Assembly (NCBI RefSeq): GCF_026210795.1
Contig: NC_089429.1
Span: 2,914,001 to 2,978,000 of the forward strand
DNA length: 64,000 bases
Reading direction: 5' to 3'
From: Rhizophagus irregularis
Lineage: Eukaryota; Glomeromycota; Glomeromycetes; Glomerales; Glomeraceae
Below are positions 49,506 through 60,517 of the stretch, one piece after another. The notes under the pieces are model-generated. The model worked only from the letters and a program-made list of their open reading frames with translations, was not told the origin of the DNA and searched no databases. Each line of letters starts with the position of its first letter. Within the stretch, counting starts at the first letter, position 1. A program made the position numbers and the translations under genes.

Positions 49506-52384
49506 AGGACGTACTCATATTCATGATCTGGTGGCAAAACTCAAGGAACGCTTCAATGTTATAATGCTCACCCACATTCTCATTCCCAATCTCGCTCGCA
49601 GTCTTGAAACCGATCTGTTTCTACATCAAAACGTGATAATAACAATAATAAGAAGAATAATAATAATACTAACAATCAGCATAAAACTGATTCCAGTATT
49701 TCCCAACATACTCAACATAATAGCAAAGAACGTTCTGTTTCTTTCTCCTCCTCTTCCCTCTAATTCTGCCTTATCTCCTAATGATGCTAATAACATCTTA
49801 AACCTGTTGCGTGAATTACAGTGTGAAGTTGCTAATTTTCACAAATGCATCTCCACTCTCGAACTTGCTGACCTACGAATGACTCAAATTGAATCTCACC
49901 TTGGTCTGGATCCAATCCCTACAACCAACGAACCTGATTTGGATCTCATACAAGAGGATGCTCCTATATCCCTTTAGCTAAATCTTTCTCACCTCCAAAA
50001 AGTATTTTAACGTGGCCTCAGCCACCCTCAATTACCATTGCTTCTACCACGCCGCACTCCTCTTCTCTTCCTTCTTCAAGTGCTCCTCCTTTTATTTCTA
50101 TCTTTTCCACGCAAGATGAAATTAATGATCTTAAGAATAGTAGAGTTGTTATTGAAAGTAAATTGAACCAGCTTACTGGTCACATTAAACAATTCATTAG
50201 CTCCATTGGTGGCGCTTCCTTGGAACAAGCTGATTCAGCTTCTTCCATTTATTTCTCTTTTTTTCATCTTATTTACCCGATTATTTTTATCATTGTGTTT
50301 TATTGTCAGACAATAATTTTGATTATGATACCTTTGTACGAAATCCTTCCAACCCTGATAATGTTACTGACTTTTTTTTACATGAATCTTTTTTTTTTTC
50401 CCAGTAACACTTCTCCTATTCCCAATTTATTTAATATTTCCTCTTTTAATGTTAATGGCCTTAGAATGCATGGTCAAACTAAAATAAATTTCTTCTTTTT
50501 TTTCCCTTAAACATATTTCTTTTGGTGGTATCGTTGATACCCATCTTCACTTTAAACAAATGATGTTTTTATCCAAACGCATTACCAACTATACTATTTT
50601 TTCCTCAAACTTGGATACTTCTAAACAGGTTCTTTCTTCTGGTGGAGTTTCTCTTTTCATTGATAATTCCCTTGCTTGTCATATACAAGATTTTAAATTT
50701 CATTCTTCATGATTACTTTCTGTTGACTTATATTTCAAAGGCAATGTGAAATTACGCATATTTGTTATTTATATTCCCCCTCCTGCTGATGGTGCTTTGC
50801 GCTCTGACATTATTAATTTGCTTATTCAACAACTTGTTATTACTAAACAAGCTGGTTTTTACCATGCTGTTTATGGTGATTTCAATATGCATTTAGATAA
50901 ATATTATCCTATTTATTTTAATCAACCTCAAGTTGCTTCTAAACATATTCACTGATTATTTTATCATCTCCTCTCTCATGGATATGAAGATTATACTCCT
51001 ATTAATCTTTCCAGCTCCTTAGGTACCTTTCATCATAATGACCAAATTACTCATGTTGATTATGTATGGTCTTGCCCTCTCCTCAAAGGATCAGCTCTTA
51101 CTGCTTACATCTTTGATGCTCATGACATTTGCATATCTGATCATAACCCTGTTATCACATATTATGATATGTCTTTATTATTCGCTTCTACCAAATTGGC
51201 TCATGCTCGAAATTTAAGTGTCAAACCCGCCGTATCTTCAAATTTGACTCTGTTACCGATTCCCAATGGACAGAATTCGCCGACAAAGCTGATGCTTTAT
51301 GCACCGTCTCACCTCAACCTTTTCTTCCTGGCATATCAATCAAATGTGCGAACATCTTCAATCACGCATCCTTAAAGCTGCCAACGCCATTTTACCTTCT
51401 GCTACAGTTGGCAACAATTATACTCCTAAAGTCCCTAAGAAACTGGAAATCTTAACTCAACACTATTGGTTTTTAAATTGCCTATTGCACTCGATATGTC
51501 TATTGTGCAAATATCCTTTAACCTATTCTGCTGCTCATGAACATAAGTGGTCTACCCATTTGATTAGACTTCAAAACATTCTTCATCTATATAAGAAAGT
51601 GTTTACTTTCATTCCCACTTTACCCTTATCTCTTTCATCATGTCGACAAGATGATTTCAAATCACTTTTTGATTCTTTATCCAACATTTCAAAATCTTTA
51701 CGGGGATTTCACCTACTTCAAGAAAAAGAATTTCAAGACTCTTCCATCCGTGCCCGTCTGGATGATAGAAATAATAATTTTGAAACTGACCTTTCTTCTT
51801 TTATCAAATCAGTGCTTTCTCGCTCTCATTATCACATTACTTTGGACCGTGTCTTCCTTGGCTTACCGATCTGAAGGATATTGATGATGCTGTCATTAAC
51901 CATTTCCAAAACTTTGTGCCAATTAAATCCACCCCTCAAATAGATGGTCTTCTGCCTATCAACCCATGGATGATGTGTCCTCCTCCATTTATGATTCTTT
52001 AATAAATCCCCCTACTCTTGATGAATGGTTATCTACAGTATCTTCCACTCCTAATGATAAAGCTCCTGGTCCTTCCATGATTACTTATGAAATGCTCAAA
52101 CATCTTGGATCTCGTACCTTGGCTCTACTTCTCATTTTGATCTGATCCTGCCTCTCCAAAGCTGATATTCCTGACTTATGGTGACAAGCAATGGTCTTTC
52201 CCATCCCCAAACCTCATGAATGGAAGTGTCAATTAAAAAACACTCATCCTATCACCTTACTTGAAGTGATTAGAAAATCTTTTGTCAAATTTTTCTATAA
52301 TCACCTTTCCACTATCTTGGCGTCACATGATGTTTTAAAAGGTGGTAACTTCGCTGGTCTACCTGGTGGTTCTTGCCACGACCC
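49506..52384 (+). pseudogene. LINE copy B, 5' part (head-to-head with copy A)
   Basis: This begins inside ORF1 (DLVAKLKERFN at about 49530, matching copy A at 48497) and runs through ORF1, endonuclease (FNISSFNVNGLRMHGQTKIN, YGDFNMHLDKYY) and the start of reverse transcriptase (AMVFPIPKPHEWKCQLKNTH, NFAGLPGGSCHDP). It directly abuts the 5' end of copy A in inverted orientation, so it is 5'-truncated. Several stops (for example TGA near 50709 and 50953) face sense codons in copy A. The reading is interrupted at 52384 by the half-LINE and resumes at 54331. Confidence 0.85.
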
Positions 52385-54315
52385 AAACTCTTTCCCGAAT
52401 ACATTTTTTACGAAAATTTTTGCGTAATAATTTTTTTTAAAAAATAATCCCCTTTATTAAATTTTATTACATAAATTTAAAAATGTCTATGGATAAGAGC
52501 CGAACAACAACCGAAGAAGCTTTAGACTTCGTTTCCAAGTTTAACGAAATTTATTTCCAAACTGTTACATACCACTTAAGTTCTTTTATACAGGACGGTT
52601 TCCTCAAGGACTTATTTGAAAAAAACCCCTCAGTACCTAAGGATAAAGCCAAGATACTGATAGAAAGGTTTGGCGAGTCAGCCAACCCCGCGAACTTCAC
52701 TTTACAAGCTCAAGCTATGAATATACAACCCACCACCCTTTCGCTAATATTTTCTATAGCGTTATATTTTGCGTCCAGGTCTTGGGATAATTTTTCTACC
52801 CAATTCTATTACAAATTTGGCGATACAGGTGATGATGATGATGACGATGACGATAAATCTCAGGATACTGATGATTATCTAATGGATGCGTCACCGTTCT
52901 TTGAGCAAGATGTAGATGATCTTATACGCCAAGGATTCCAAAAACCACCAAGTCCAGTACCTATCAAGCTTCCATCAATGCCTGATATAGTAATGCCCAC
53001 TGTTGATCAAACTGTAATACCTGAAAACTCCCAGAAGAAAGATAAACAAAAGGCGCGTGTTACAGATGATAAACAAAGCACGAACCAATCAACGAAGGCA
53101 AAACCTGATGTGAAAACATCAGCCAAAAATTCCCAAAAGGGAAAGAAATCATCCAAACTGGAAGCTACACAGATACTGACAGGATACGAAGCTGTTGGAG
53201 AGGAGCAAGAGCGAATCTGAGACATTATAGTTTACGATATCCCGTATACCTGGGACCTGCAGAAGATTATAGCAGAGTTAAAACTTTGGGGGAATACTAT
53301 CAAGTGTTCTGTCAAGCGACAGTACAAGTATCAGACTCTTAGAGTCAAGATAGCATTATCCTCCTTTTCCCTTTCCCAGTTTAATAAATATTGGACGACA
53401 GACCTGGGAGGTATACCCGTTAGATGGTTCCCTGCAAGTTGGACTTTACGAGAAAGAAAACAACGTGAAAAATTCCAAGCCGTCATTCATGACATTCTGG
53501 AGGATATGACAATGGCTACCTTGTGGATGGACCGTAAACCATGTGAATTTTTAATGAAGTGCGGTGCTAGCTCATTTAAAATAATTCAAACAAGTAAAGG
53601 AAGGAGGAAACTTGTGGCCTATTTCGAGAATTGGGAGACCACACTAAGGGCCTTAGATACGCCACAGTTTTTCGTACCTGATGGTAAGGAGTTGAAATGG
53701 TGTCGACACTCCATTCCTACCTTGAAGAAAGCACAAAACAAACCGAAGGCTAAAAATACACCGAATCTGAAAAAATCAGGTAAGTCTGATAAGAATTTGG
53801 AAAGTAATCAGCCTAAGAAGAAGGATAAATCTACATCCTCGAAGAAAGTCCCAAAAAATAATAATCAGGAGGAGAAGCACCCAAAAACTCAGAAGAAGGC
53901 AAAGAATTCCTTGAAGAAAAAGGGTGGTAATAAAGATAACAAGGCGGTTTTAGCAGAGATTTTAACTTTATTACAGAAACTAGTTTAGCCTACGCTTTAA
54001 TTAGCGGTTTTACAAATTTCAGAATTATATTATTTTTTAGGATAGAATAGGTTTATGTGTATGCACCACAATTTCTTGGAAAGGGGACTTGTCCTCTCCA
54101 CTTTTTTTTCCCCCTATTTTTTACCCAGTGTGTCCGCCTGGATTATTATCGGTAGTGGTAGTAGTGCAGGTCTTTTATTTTCAAGAAGTTCAGGTTGGGC
54201 TCCAGCTCCTCTGGAATTTGATGGTAGGATTTAGTTGGGTTGTATTACTTCGGAATCATGCTCAGTTTTGTATCCCCTGCCGGCTTCACATAAAATAAAT
54301 AAATAAATAAATAAA
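52385..54315 (+). mobile_element. 1.9-kb ORF1-only retroelement ('half-LINE') with 15-bp TSD
   Basis: Perfect direct repeats TTCTTGCCACGACCC at 52370-52384 and 54316-54330 bound an insert ending in an (AAAT)n tail (54291-54315). Long TSDs and a short A-rich tandem tail are hallmarks of target-primed LINE/SINE insertion. The insert has a leader of about 100 nt, one long gag-like frame (52483-53988) and about 300 nt of 3' UTR, but no endonuclease or reverse transcriptase. It sits in the RT domain of LINE copy B. Its ORF1 is unrelated to that of the host LINE. Confidence 0.9.
52483..53988 (+). pseudogene. ORF1 (gag-like, RRM-type) of the half-LINE, one premature stop
   Basis: One frame of 502 codons is broken only by TGA at 53218-53220, between EEQERI and DIIVYDIPYTWDLQKIIAEL. 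The N-terminal half is helical (EEALDFVSKFNEIYFQTVTY), then an acidic GDTGDDDDDDDD run and a Lys/Ser/Gln-rich linker. The second half looks like two RRM-type folds (IIVYDIPYTW; YQTLRVKIALSSFSLSQFNK; FKIIQTSKGRRKLVAYFENW), followed by a Lys-rich tail with KKKDKS-like clusters expected to bind nucleic acid. The stop is consistent with CGA to TGA. Readthrough is not excluded but not supported. Confidence 0.75.
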
Positions 54316-54330
54316 TTCTTGCCACGACCC

Positions 54331-54797
54331 TATCATTACCTTAGAATCAATTATCCATGATGCCGATGTCAACAAGAATCCGCTTTGGATTCTTTCACAA
54401 GATATTTCCAAAGCATTCGATTCAGTCAATCTTACAATGTTACTTTTTGCTCTCAAACGTATACGCCTCCTGCTTCTGCAGTTAAATTTCTCCTTTCACT
54501 TTTTACGAAACACACTAACCGCTCATAGATCTACTCCTGCTTATAGGGTTCACATTGGTATTGACCAAGGTGAAGTTATCTCTCTCCTTCTATGGGTCAT
54601 TTATATTGATCCATTACTTACTGTTTTGAAGAATGAAATGATTGATCCTTATGTTCTTTCTGCACCATCCTTAATTGCATCTCAAGATTTCTCCCTTGAT
54701 TTGCGAATTAACAATTTAGTATTTATGGATGACTCTACTCTTATTTCCTTGTCAAAAGCTGACATGGAATTTATGTTATCCATTACTGAAGAATTTC
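54331..54797 (+). pseudogene. LINE copy B, reverse transcriptase continuation
   Basis: After the second TSD copy the RT resumes: LESIIHDADVNKNPLWILSQ, DISKAFDSVNLTMLLFALKR, RVHIGIDQGEVISLLLWVIY, and FMDD (about 54726), matching copy A. The match stops at ITEEFH near 54797, where a different sequence begins. Confidence 0.85.
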
Positions 54798-54983
54798 ATA
54801 TGTGCAGATATTAACCCTAACCCCAATTTTTAGGATGTAACCCCAAATGACTATCATTAAATTGACATATGATGATTGATGACACTGATTACGATCATTT
54901 TAATTGGTACAAAAATTATGTTTCACAATAGTTTTTTTAAAAAATAGTTTTACGCGTTGTATTAATTTTTACAAATCGCAAAA

Positions 54984-57236
54984 ATGGAAGAAATTCATAA
55001 TTATCCTTTTGATCCAGTTATTAAGTTTAAGCAGCAAGGACGTAGTTTTTCATATAAAATTATAAAAGAAGGTACATATCCTAATAAAGAATCATTAGTT
55101 TATACTCTTCCTCCGAATAAGTATCGTATTCCTAATAACTATATAGTAGAAACAACCTGGGGTAGAAGTACAAATCAGTGTACTGTTCAATGTCATATTA
55201 ATTATAATGATGGTAAGCCAATCTTTCAAGTCTGGTTTGGAAAATGCTTTGAATATAGAGTTTCTTCAGTAAAAACAGCTACAGATGCTTCAAATTTATT
55301 TCATAAGGTATGTATAATGAAATATTTTGTTGGATTATTTACTTTTTATATAAACTAACTAAAATTTATTTTTTTTATAGCATTATACTTCGCAAAAGGG
55401 AACTAAAACGTCAGGTATTTATTTATTTGGTCTTCAACTTAAAATATTAGATAAAACAAGAGATAGGAAACGATGTGCACATGTGTTAAAGCAAGTTAAT
55501 CAATGTAGCAATACTACTCTTACAAGATGTGCTACATCTATTGGAAAACAATTGTTAACCGAATTTAATGAGAAAGTACCAAAATTTTATAATGTGGAAG
55601 AAATTCCAGTATTGGAAAATATACGTTACTCTGTTAAAAATCGTATCTTTGATATCCATTATGGGGATGAAGACAAGATTAAAAAAAAACAGAAATTGAA
55701 TCAGTGGTTAGAGCATTAGACGAAGGAAACATTTCAAGGAATCCTTATCGACGTTTGTGTGCTATAGAATCTCACCTACCTCGCGAAGGAGTTGTATCTA
55801 AAGAACGTCAAAGAATAAATAAAGAAATGGCTCAGCTTATACCAATATCAATAGTAGATATAAATGCTCAAGTAGATCTATCTGAAGATGAAGATATAGA
55901 GGATGAAAATATAGCACAAGAAATAATTGATGCAGTTGGTAAAGGTGGTCACAGAAATATTAAAGATATTTTGCGATATTTAGTTCCTGATCTTATTCAG
56001 AAAAGAATTTTGAATCCGCATCACCCAGTAATTAATCTTCGGATTTCTGGAGATGGACACAATGTTGGCAGAAAAATCAAACATGTAATGATTACAATGG
56101 CAATTTTGGATGATAAAGATACCTTACATAAACCAAATAGTTATCATACGATCATACTTTACCCAGGATGCGAGAATTATGATTCTTTATCAAATATAAT
56201 GGTGCCATTTTGTCATGATTTAAGAAATCTAAAAGAACAAGGATTAATTATTAATAATATTAGATGGAATTTTCAATTTTGCTTTTCGTCAGATTGGAAG
56301 TTTTTGGCAACTTGCTTAGGTTTTAATGGTGCTCATAGTAAGAACTTTTGTCCTTGGTGTACAATTAGCAAATCACAGCAGGGAGACCTATCAAAAGAAT
56401 GGTCAATTAGTAAGAATATAAATAAACTAGTTGAGAAAAATAATTATTATGAAGGACATACCAGAAAACCTCTTTTTGATATGATACCTCTTGATCACTG
56501 GATTCCTGATGAGTTGCATATAATGTTACGAATTACTGATCGATTGTGGAGTCTTTTGATAGCAGAATTAATGGAACAAAATTTATTTAATGATACTGCA
56601 CGAAAAATTATTATAGATGAAATGAAAAGAATTAAAATTAATTTTCAATTTTGGCAAGATCATGGATCCAAGACATGGAATTATACTTCTCTGATGGGGA
56701 ATGATAAAGTTAAGGTATTGCAATTTTTTGATTTAACAAAAATTCTTTCAATGAGACGTGCTACTATAGTACGAGATTTATGGAACAAATTTTATGAGCT
56801 TTATATAAAAATGAAAGATCCAACAGTGAAAGCTGAAGATTTTAAAAATGATGCAATAAATTGGTTAACTTTATTCTTGACACCATCTGAAGGTATTCCA
56901 AATACTCAGGGATTTAAAAAAGGCTTATATCAACCAGATAATATAACTCCATATATTCATGTGTTGGTTTTTCATATTTCCGAATTTATGGCAATTCACC
57001 AGAAATGGGGATTGAAGGCTTTTTCATGTAGTGGTGTTGAAAAAAAAAATCATGAACAAGTTTCCTATTTTTTTTGTAAGACAATGAAAGATGGTGGTGG
57101 TAAAAAAAATTCTCAATCCTCAGCAATTGTTGAAATTTTACAAAATGAAAATAGAACTCTCTTCTATAATCACAATAATATTCCTTTAAATTACCAAAAT
57201 CCTAAAACAATTCATATCAAAACCCAAAATATTTAG
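54984..57236 (+). CDS. Unrecognised protein of about 720 aa, transposase-like architecture, one frameshift
   Basis: Exon 1 54984-55307 (MEEIHNYPFDPVIKFKQQGR), a 73-nt GT-AG intron (55308-55380), exon 2 55381-57236. In exon 2 the first frame continues to QKLNQWLEH and stops at 55719. Shifting by one in the A9 run (55681-55689) gives KTEIESVVRALDEGNISRN and leads straight into a 500-codon frame. Conserved-looking blocks: LRISGDGHNVGRKIKHVMIT, FCFSSDWKFLATCLGFNGAH, FCPWC, MIPLDHWIPDELHIMLRITD, MRRATIVRDLW and FSCSGVEKKNHEQVSYFFCK. The order Asp-Gly, Asp, CxxC, Asp/His recalls tnp2/KDZ-type DDE transposases, but I do not recognise the family. Composition resembles host genes. Frameshift: mutation, sequence error or slippage. 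Confidence 0.65.
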
Positions 57237-57606
57237 TATCTTTTATGTATATTGAATATATTGAAATAAGATTGTTATAATAAAGAAAATAAAAAATTAA
57301 AGGTTATAACGAAGTTTTCCTTGAGCTATTAATGGTGCTTTATTAGTAAATTGATGTTCAATCACACACGTACAAATAGAATATTCGCGAAAATGTATCA
57401 TGTCACGCAAAATGATTAAAATTTTTTATTTACATTTGAATTTTTATTCTAGTTTGTAATCACTATCATGTATCGCAATTAATGACTAAAATTAAATCCT
57501 TTTAATTTCTAATGTAAGATGTACATATATCGAAATATAATTTTGTCTTCTATATATTACAAAAATTAAAAAAAATCAATATTTTACATAGATATAAATG
57601 CTTATT
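57237..57606. other. Convergent intergenic gap
   Basis: AT-rich; it holds the 3' ends of two convergent genes. A polyadenylation-like AATAAAGAAAATAAA occurs near 57280. No termini of a mobile element were identified. Confidence 0.5.
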
Positions 57607-58271
57607 TTATTGAATCATAGCCTGACTATTAAAAAAATGAAAATAAATGTGTCCTGCTTGAGTAAGATTACCGTTGAAATCACTATTTTTTTGTTGTTTC
57701 CATTCTACCACAAGTTGCCCACGTTCATATCTTGATTTACACTGTTTGGTAACTTGTAAAATAGGGTTTTCATCATCAGATTTAATATTATTATCATCAT
57801 AGAGTACAACGTACTAAGTACGTTGACATTGCTCATAAAATTTAACCCCCATTCTTGCATTTCTAAAATATCAGCTAATATCTGATTTGCTGAAACTCCA
57901 TGAAATATACATTTGTAAATATTTTTCCTAGCCGAATAATAATGTATATGATCCTTAAATACCGCGTAAAATTGACTTTCAGTAGCAGGTATAGAAACCG
58001 TTTGTTTGCCTAATTTTTTATATCCACTTGGCAGTTTTTTATGAATATAATGAACTAAAATACCTTTAAACTGTCGTGTTGTATTTTCAGGCAAAATATC
58101 AAGATCTGAACGCGAAATATTGTATTTTTTAACAATATTATGATGCCTTGTTAATCCACTTTTACTTTTAAACACTTTTCTGCACACATTACACTCGAAT
58201 TTTGAATCACAAGTAGCTGTTGGAGTTATTGGAGGCGAAACAATACCGTTAGAGGCTTCAGATTGAATCAT
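57607..58271 (-). pseudogene. C2H2 zinc-finger protein with a small frame break
   Basis: From ATG 58271 (MIQSEASNGIVS; preceded by a TTCAAG acceptor, so an upstream exon is possible) the frame holds one classical C2H2 finger, FECNVCRKVFKSKSGLTRHH, then a conserved-looking region VSIPATESQFYAVFKDHIHY, IYKCIFHGVSANQILADILE and EWGLNFMSNVNVL. The frame then breaks at a perfect inverted pair CAACGTAC-TAA-GTACGTTG (57807-57825). Past it another frame reads YDDNNIKSDDENPILQVTKQ and RYERGQLVVEWKQQKNSDFN to TAA at 57607. A 14-nt insertion at the palindrome would explain the break. It runs convergent to the 54984 gene. Open sequence above 58400 is LINE-derived and not part of the gene. Confidence 0.6.
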
Positions 58272-58399
58272 ACTGCTTGAAATATAAAGTAAATAATGTA
58301 AATGAATATAGTTTTGAAAAATATTAAGCTCAGTACACTCTATATAATTTACCTTTGGAGGAGATGGGTTTTCTGGTGGGGAGATGGGTTTGACGTGAC

Positions 58400-58584
58400 A
58401 AGTTAGGTGTGATGCATTCAAATAATGGAATGCATCCATCAAGCAATGATAAGTATGAAAGCTTTGAAAGTTGAGTTTGAAGCAAGCGAAAGGGAGTAGA
58501 ATTCAAGAAAGCAATAGTGCATGTGATATAATCCTTTTTAAAAGAAAAAAGAGAAGACCATATAGACCAGTCCTTAATTAATAA
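58400..58584 (-). mobile_element. LINE fragment, left piece
   Basis: Matches the interior of LINE copy A near 44415-44560 (shared GAAGCAAGCGAAAGGGAGTA and GACCATATAGACCAGTC). The element at 58585-59443 splits it; the other piece is at about 59465-59690. Confidence 0.8.
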
Positions 58585-59443
58585 GGGCTGATTTGTCTAC
58601 CTTTAATTAAAATATTAATTTTATTACATTTTTATTATACAAAATACTATAAATTGGAAATAAGTATTAAAAAATTTTTATTTAATGTTATTATACTATA
58701 ATTTGGTAAATATTTCTTTTAAATTAATATAATTATTAGCACTTACTATATATGTTAAAAATTTGTATCTCAACTTAAAACGTAAATATCTCCAGATCAC
58801 TCAATCGGCAAGCTCTTTTTTCGTTCATATAGACCAGATCAAAGGCTTTCCAAAGAGCCTAAATTTATAAAAAATGGATCAGTGGATCTCAAGATATTTG
58901 CATTTAAGCATGTTAAAAAGTTCGTACCTCAATCGGCGAGCTCTTTTTTCGCCTATAAAGTCCAGAACAAGGGCTTTCCGACGAGCCTAAAATTATAGAA
59001 TACGGATCAGTGAATCTTGATATATTTGCGTTTAAAGATGGTAATACAAACTCTGACATAAAATAATTATTTTTATTGTTTGAAAATATCTATTATGATA
59101 CCATCTTTTATATGATATTTTTATTATACTTTTATAAACATTTATAGCTACTAAGGCTATATAAATTTTTATTTTACTTTATATTTTATTAAAATATACT
59201 TACTTTTTAATAATATATGTTAAAAATTCCATATATATGAGAAATGGGTTTTTTATTTAGTGAAATGGATTTTTTTACATTTAATAATTTAAGTTTCGCA
59301 AATGTAAATTTTTGTTCAACTTATTATTTAGTCAAGTGATCATCAATCAGATGATTTTTTGGTATTACAAAACAATTTTGAATAACAAAAATTGTGAAAA
59401 TCAATCAATAACTCTTTTTAATGCAGAGTAAACAAATCAGCCC
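58585..59443. mobile_element. 859-bp MITE with GGGCTGATTTGT termini
   Basis: Inverted ends GGGCTGATTTGTCTAC and, read inward from 59443, GGGCTGATTTGTTTAC. It interrupts a LINE fragment whose two sides match LINE copy A at about 44415-44560 and 44590-44800. Inside, a block of about 130 bp containing TCAATCGGCRAGCTCTTTTT is tandemly duplicated (58780-58900 and 58920-59040). No clean TSD was found, so the superfamily is open. Confidence 0.75.
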
Positions 59444-59464
59444 ATATGGAAGTAAACGCATTCT

Positions 59465-59690
59465 AATATAAAAAGAGATTGGATAAAAGAAGAAGAAGAA
59501 TTAGCCATTAAAAATAAATTAATAATATGACATTGTCATTGATGAGCGAACGAATTAATCAAGCCCAAGGTTTGAGATAAAAATAAAATAGGGTTGGGAA
59601 GAAAATGAGAAAAATTAGCTTTATGTTTTACTACAGATCGTATACTTCTTATTATCAGATGACAGTCAGATTCATGTTAGCATAGTTGCT
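59465..59690 (-). mobile_element. LINE fragment, right piece
   Basis: Matches LINE copy A at about 44590-44800 (AAAAAGAGATTGGATAAAAG, TATGACATTGTC, AATCAAGCCCAAGG). It continues the fragment at 58400-58584 across the MITE. Confidence 0.8.
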
Positions 59691-60308
59691 TCTACTTTGG
59701 TTGGAATATATCAAGGGGGAAGATCTGGGTAATGCAATTTTTCTTTTAGATTAATTTTTTACTTTATTTTTTCTTAGGAGATTATATAGTTTTGTTTTTA
59801 GTTAGTTTATTTTTATATATTTTTCTTTTTATTTTTTCTATAAATTGTAAAGTTTGAATAAATTTAATAAAGATAAAGTCTACTATACCATGTTTGCCTA
59901 TAGTAAAATATCGCAGAGAAGTTAGTTTTCTAAAATAAGGAGACGGAGTTGTGGTGTATGTTTGGTGTTTTATTACCCAGGTTTTTCTTATTGCACTTTG
60001 AGTTTTCCTAAGATTTATGTTTTTATTTTTTGCTTTTTGTTTTTTTTGGTCACTTTTTTCGATGTAACCTTATTTTCTTTGGGGTAGGAGGATACTGGAA
60101 AATTTGATCGTCATGGTGGTTTGGTGTTACATTTCAAAATCAATGATCACTCGGGTGATAAGGGGTGACAGGTTGGATACCGCAGTTTTTGTAGTATGCC
60201 AATCAAGGTGAAAAATGAATACCAAAACTATTTTAACATATAATAATAAAAATTAAATAAAAAACTTATTTTGATAATATATAATATATATATTTGTACC
60301 AAACTACT
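59691..60308. other. Non-coding sequence, possibly old retroelement 3' sequence
   Basis: No open frame of note. T-rich stretches and an AATAAATTTAATAAAGATAAAG block near 59855 look like a retroelement 3' region, but no TSD was found. Segments at 60080-60200 are GC-richer without a recognised pattern. Confidence 0.35.
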
Positions 60309-60323
60309 AATTATACAAAAAGT

Positions 60324-60502
60324 AAGTCTACCTATGGAGTCAAATAATCACTCGACAGTGCACACGTGGGGTACTACCAGTATGACAAGTGGTTTGTAGT
60401 TTAATTATATTAGAGTAGTTATTAGGAAATTTTACTTTGTATATATTTTTTATTTTTTTTACTTTAATAAAACTGCAAATGCGCTGCGGAAAAAAAAAAA
60501 AA
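60324..60502 (+). mobile_element. Short retroposed insertion (SINE or truncated LINE), 15-bp TSD
   Basis: The direct repeats AATTATACAAAAAGT at 60309-60323 and 60503-60517 are identical. The insert of about 180 bp ends in AATAAAACTGCAAATGCGCT, GCGG and a run of A. This is the signature of LINE-mobilised retroposition. The 5' half (AAGTCTACCTATGGAGTCAA onward) has no convincing A/B box, so a 5'-truncated LINE end is as likely as a SINE. Confidence 0.85.
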
Positions 60503-60517
60503 AATTATACAAAAAGT

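Noticed and set aside
54810-54840. TTAACCCTAACCCC, resembling telomeric repeat
   Set aside because: Only about two imperfect units in the middle of the contig next to a LINE breakpoint; not a telomere or a clear interstitial telomere tract.
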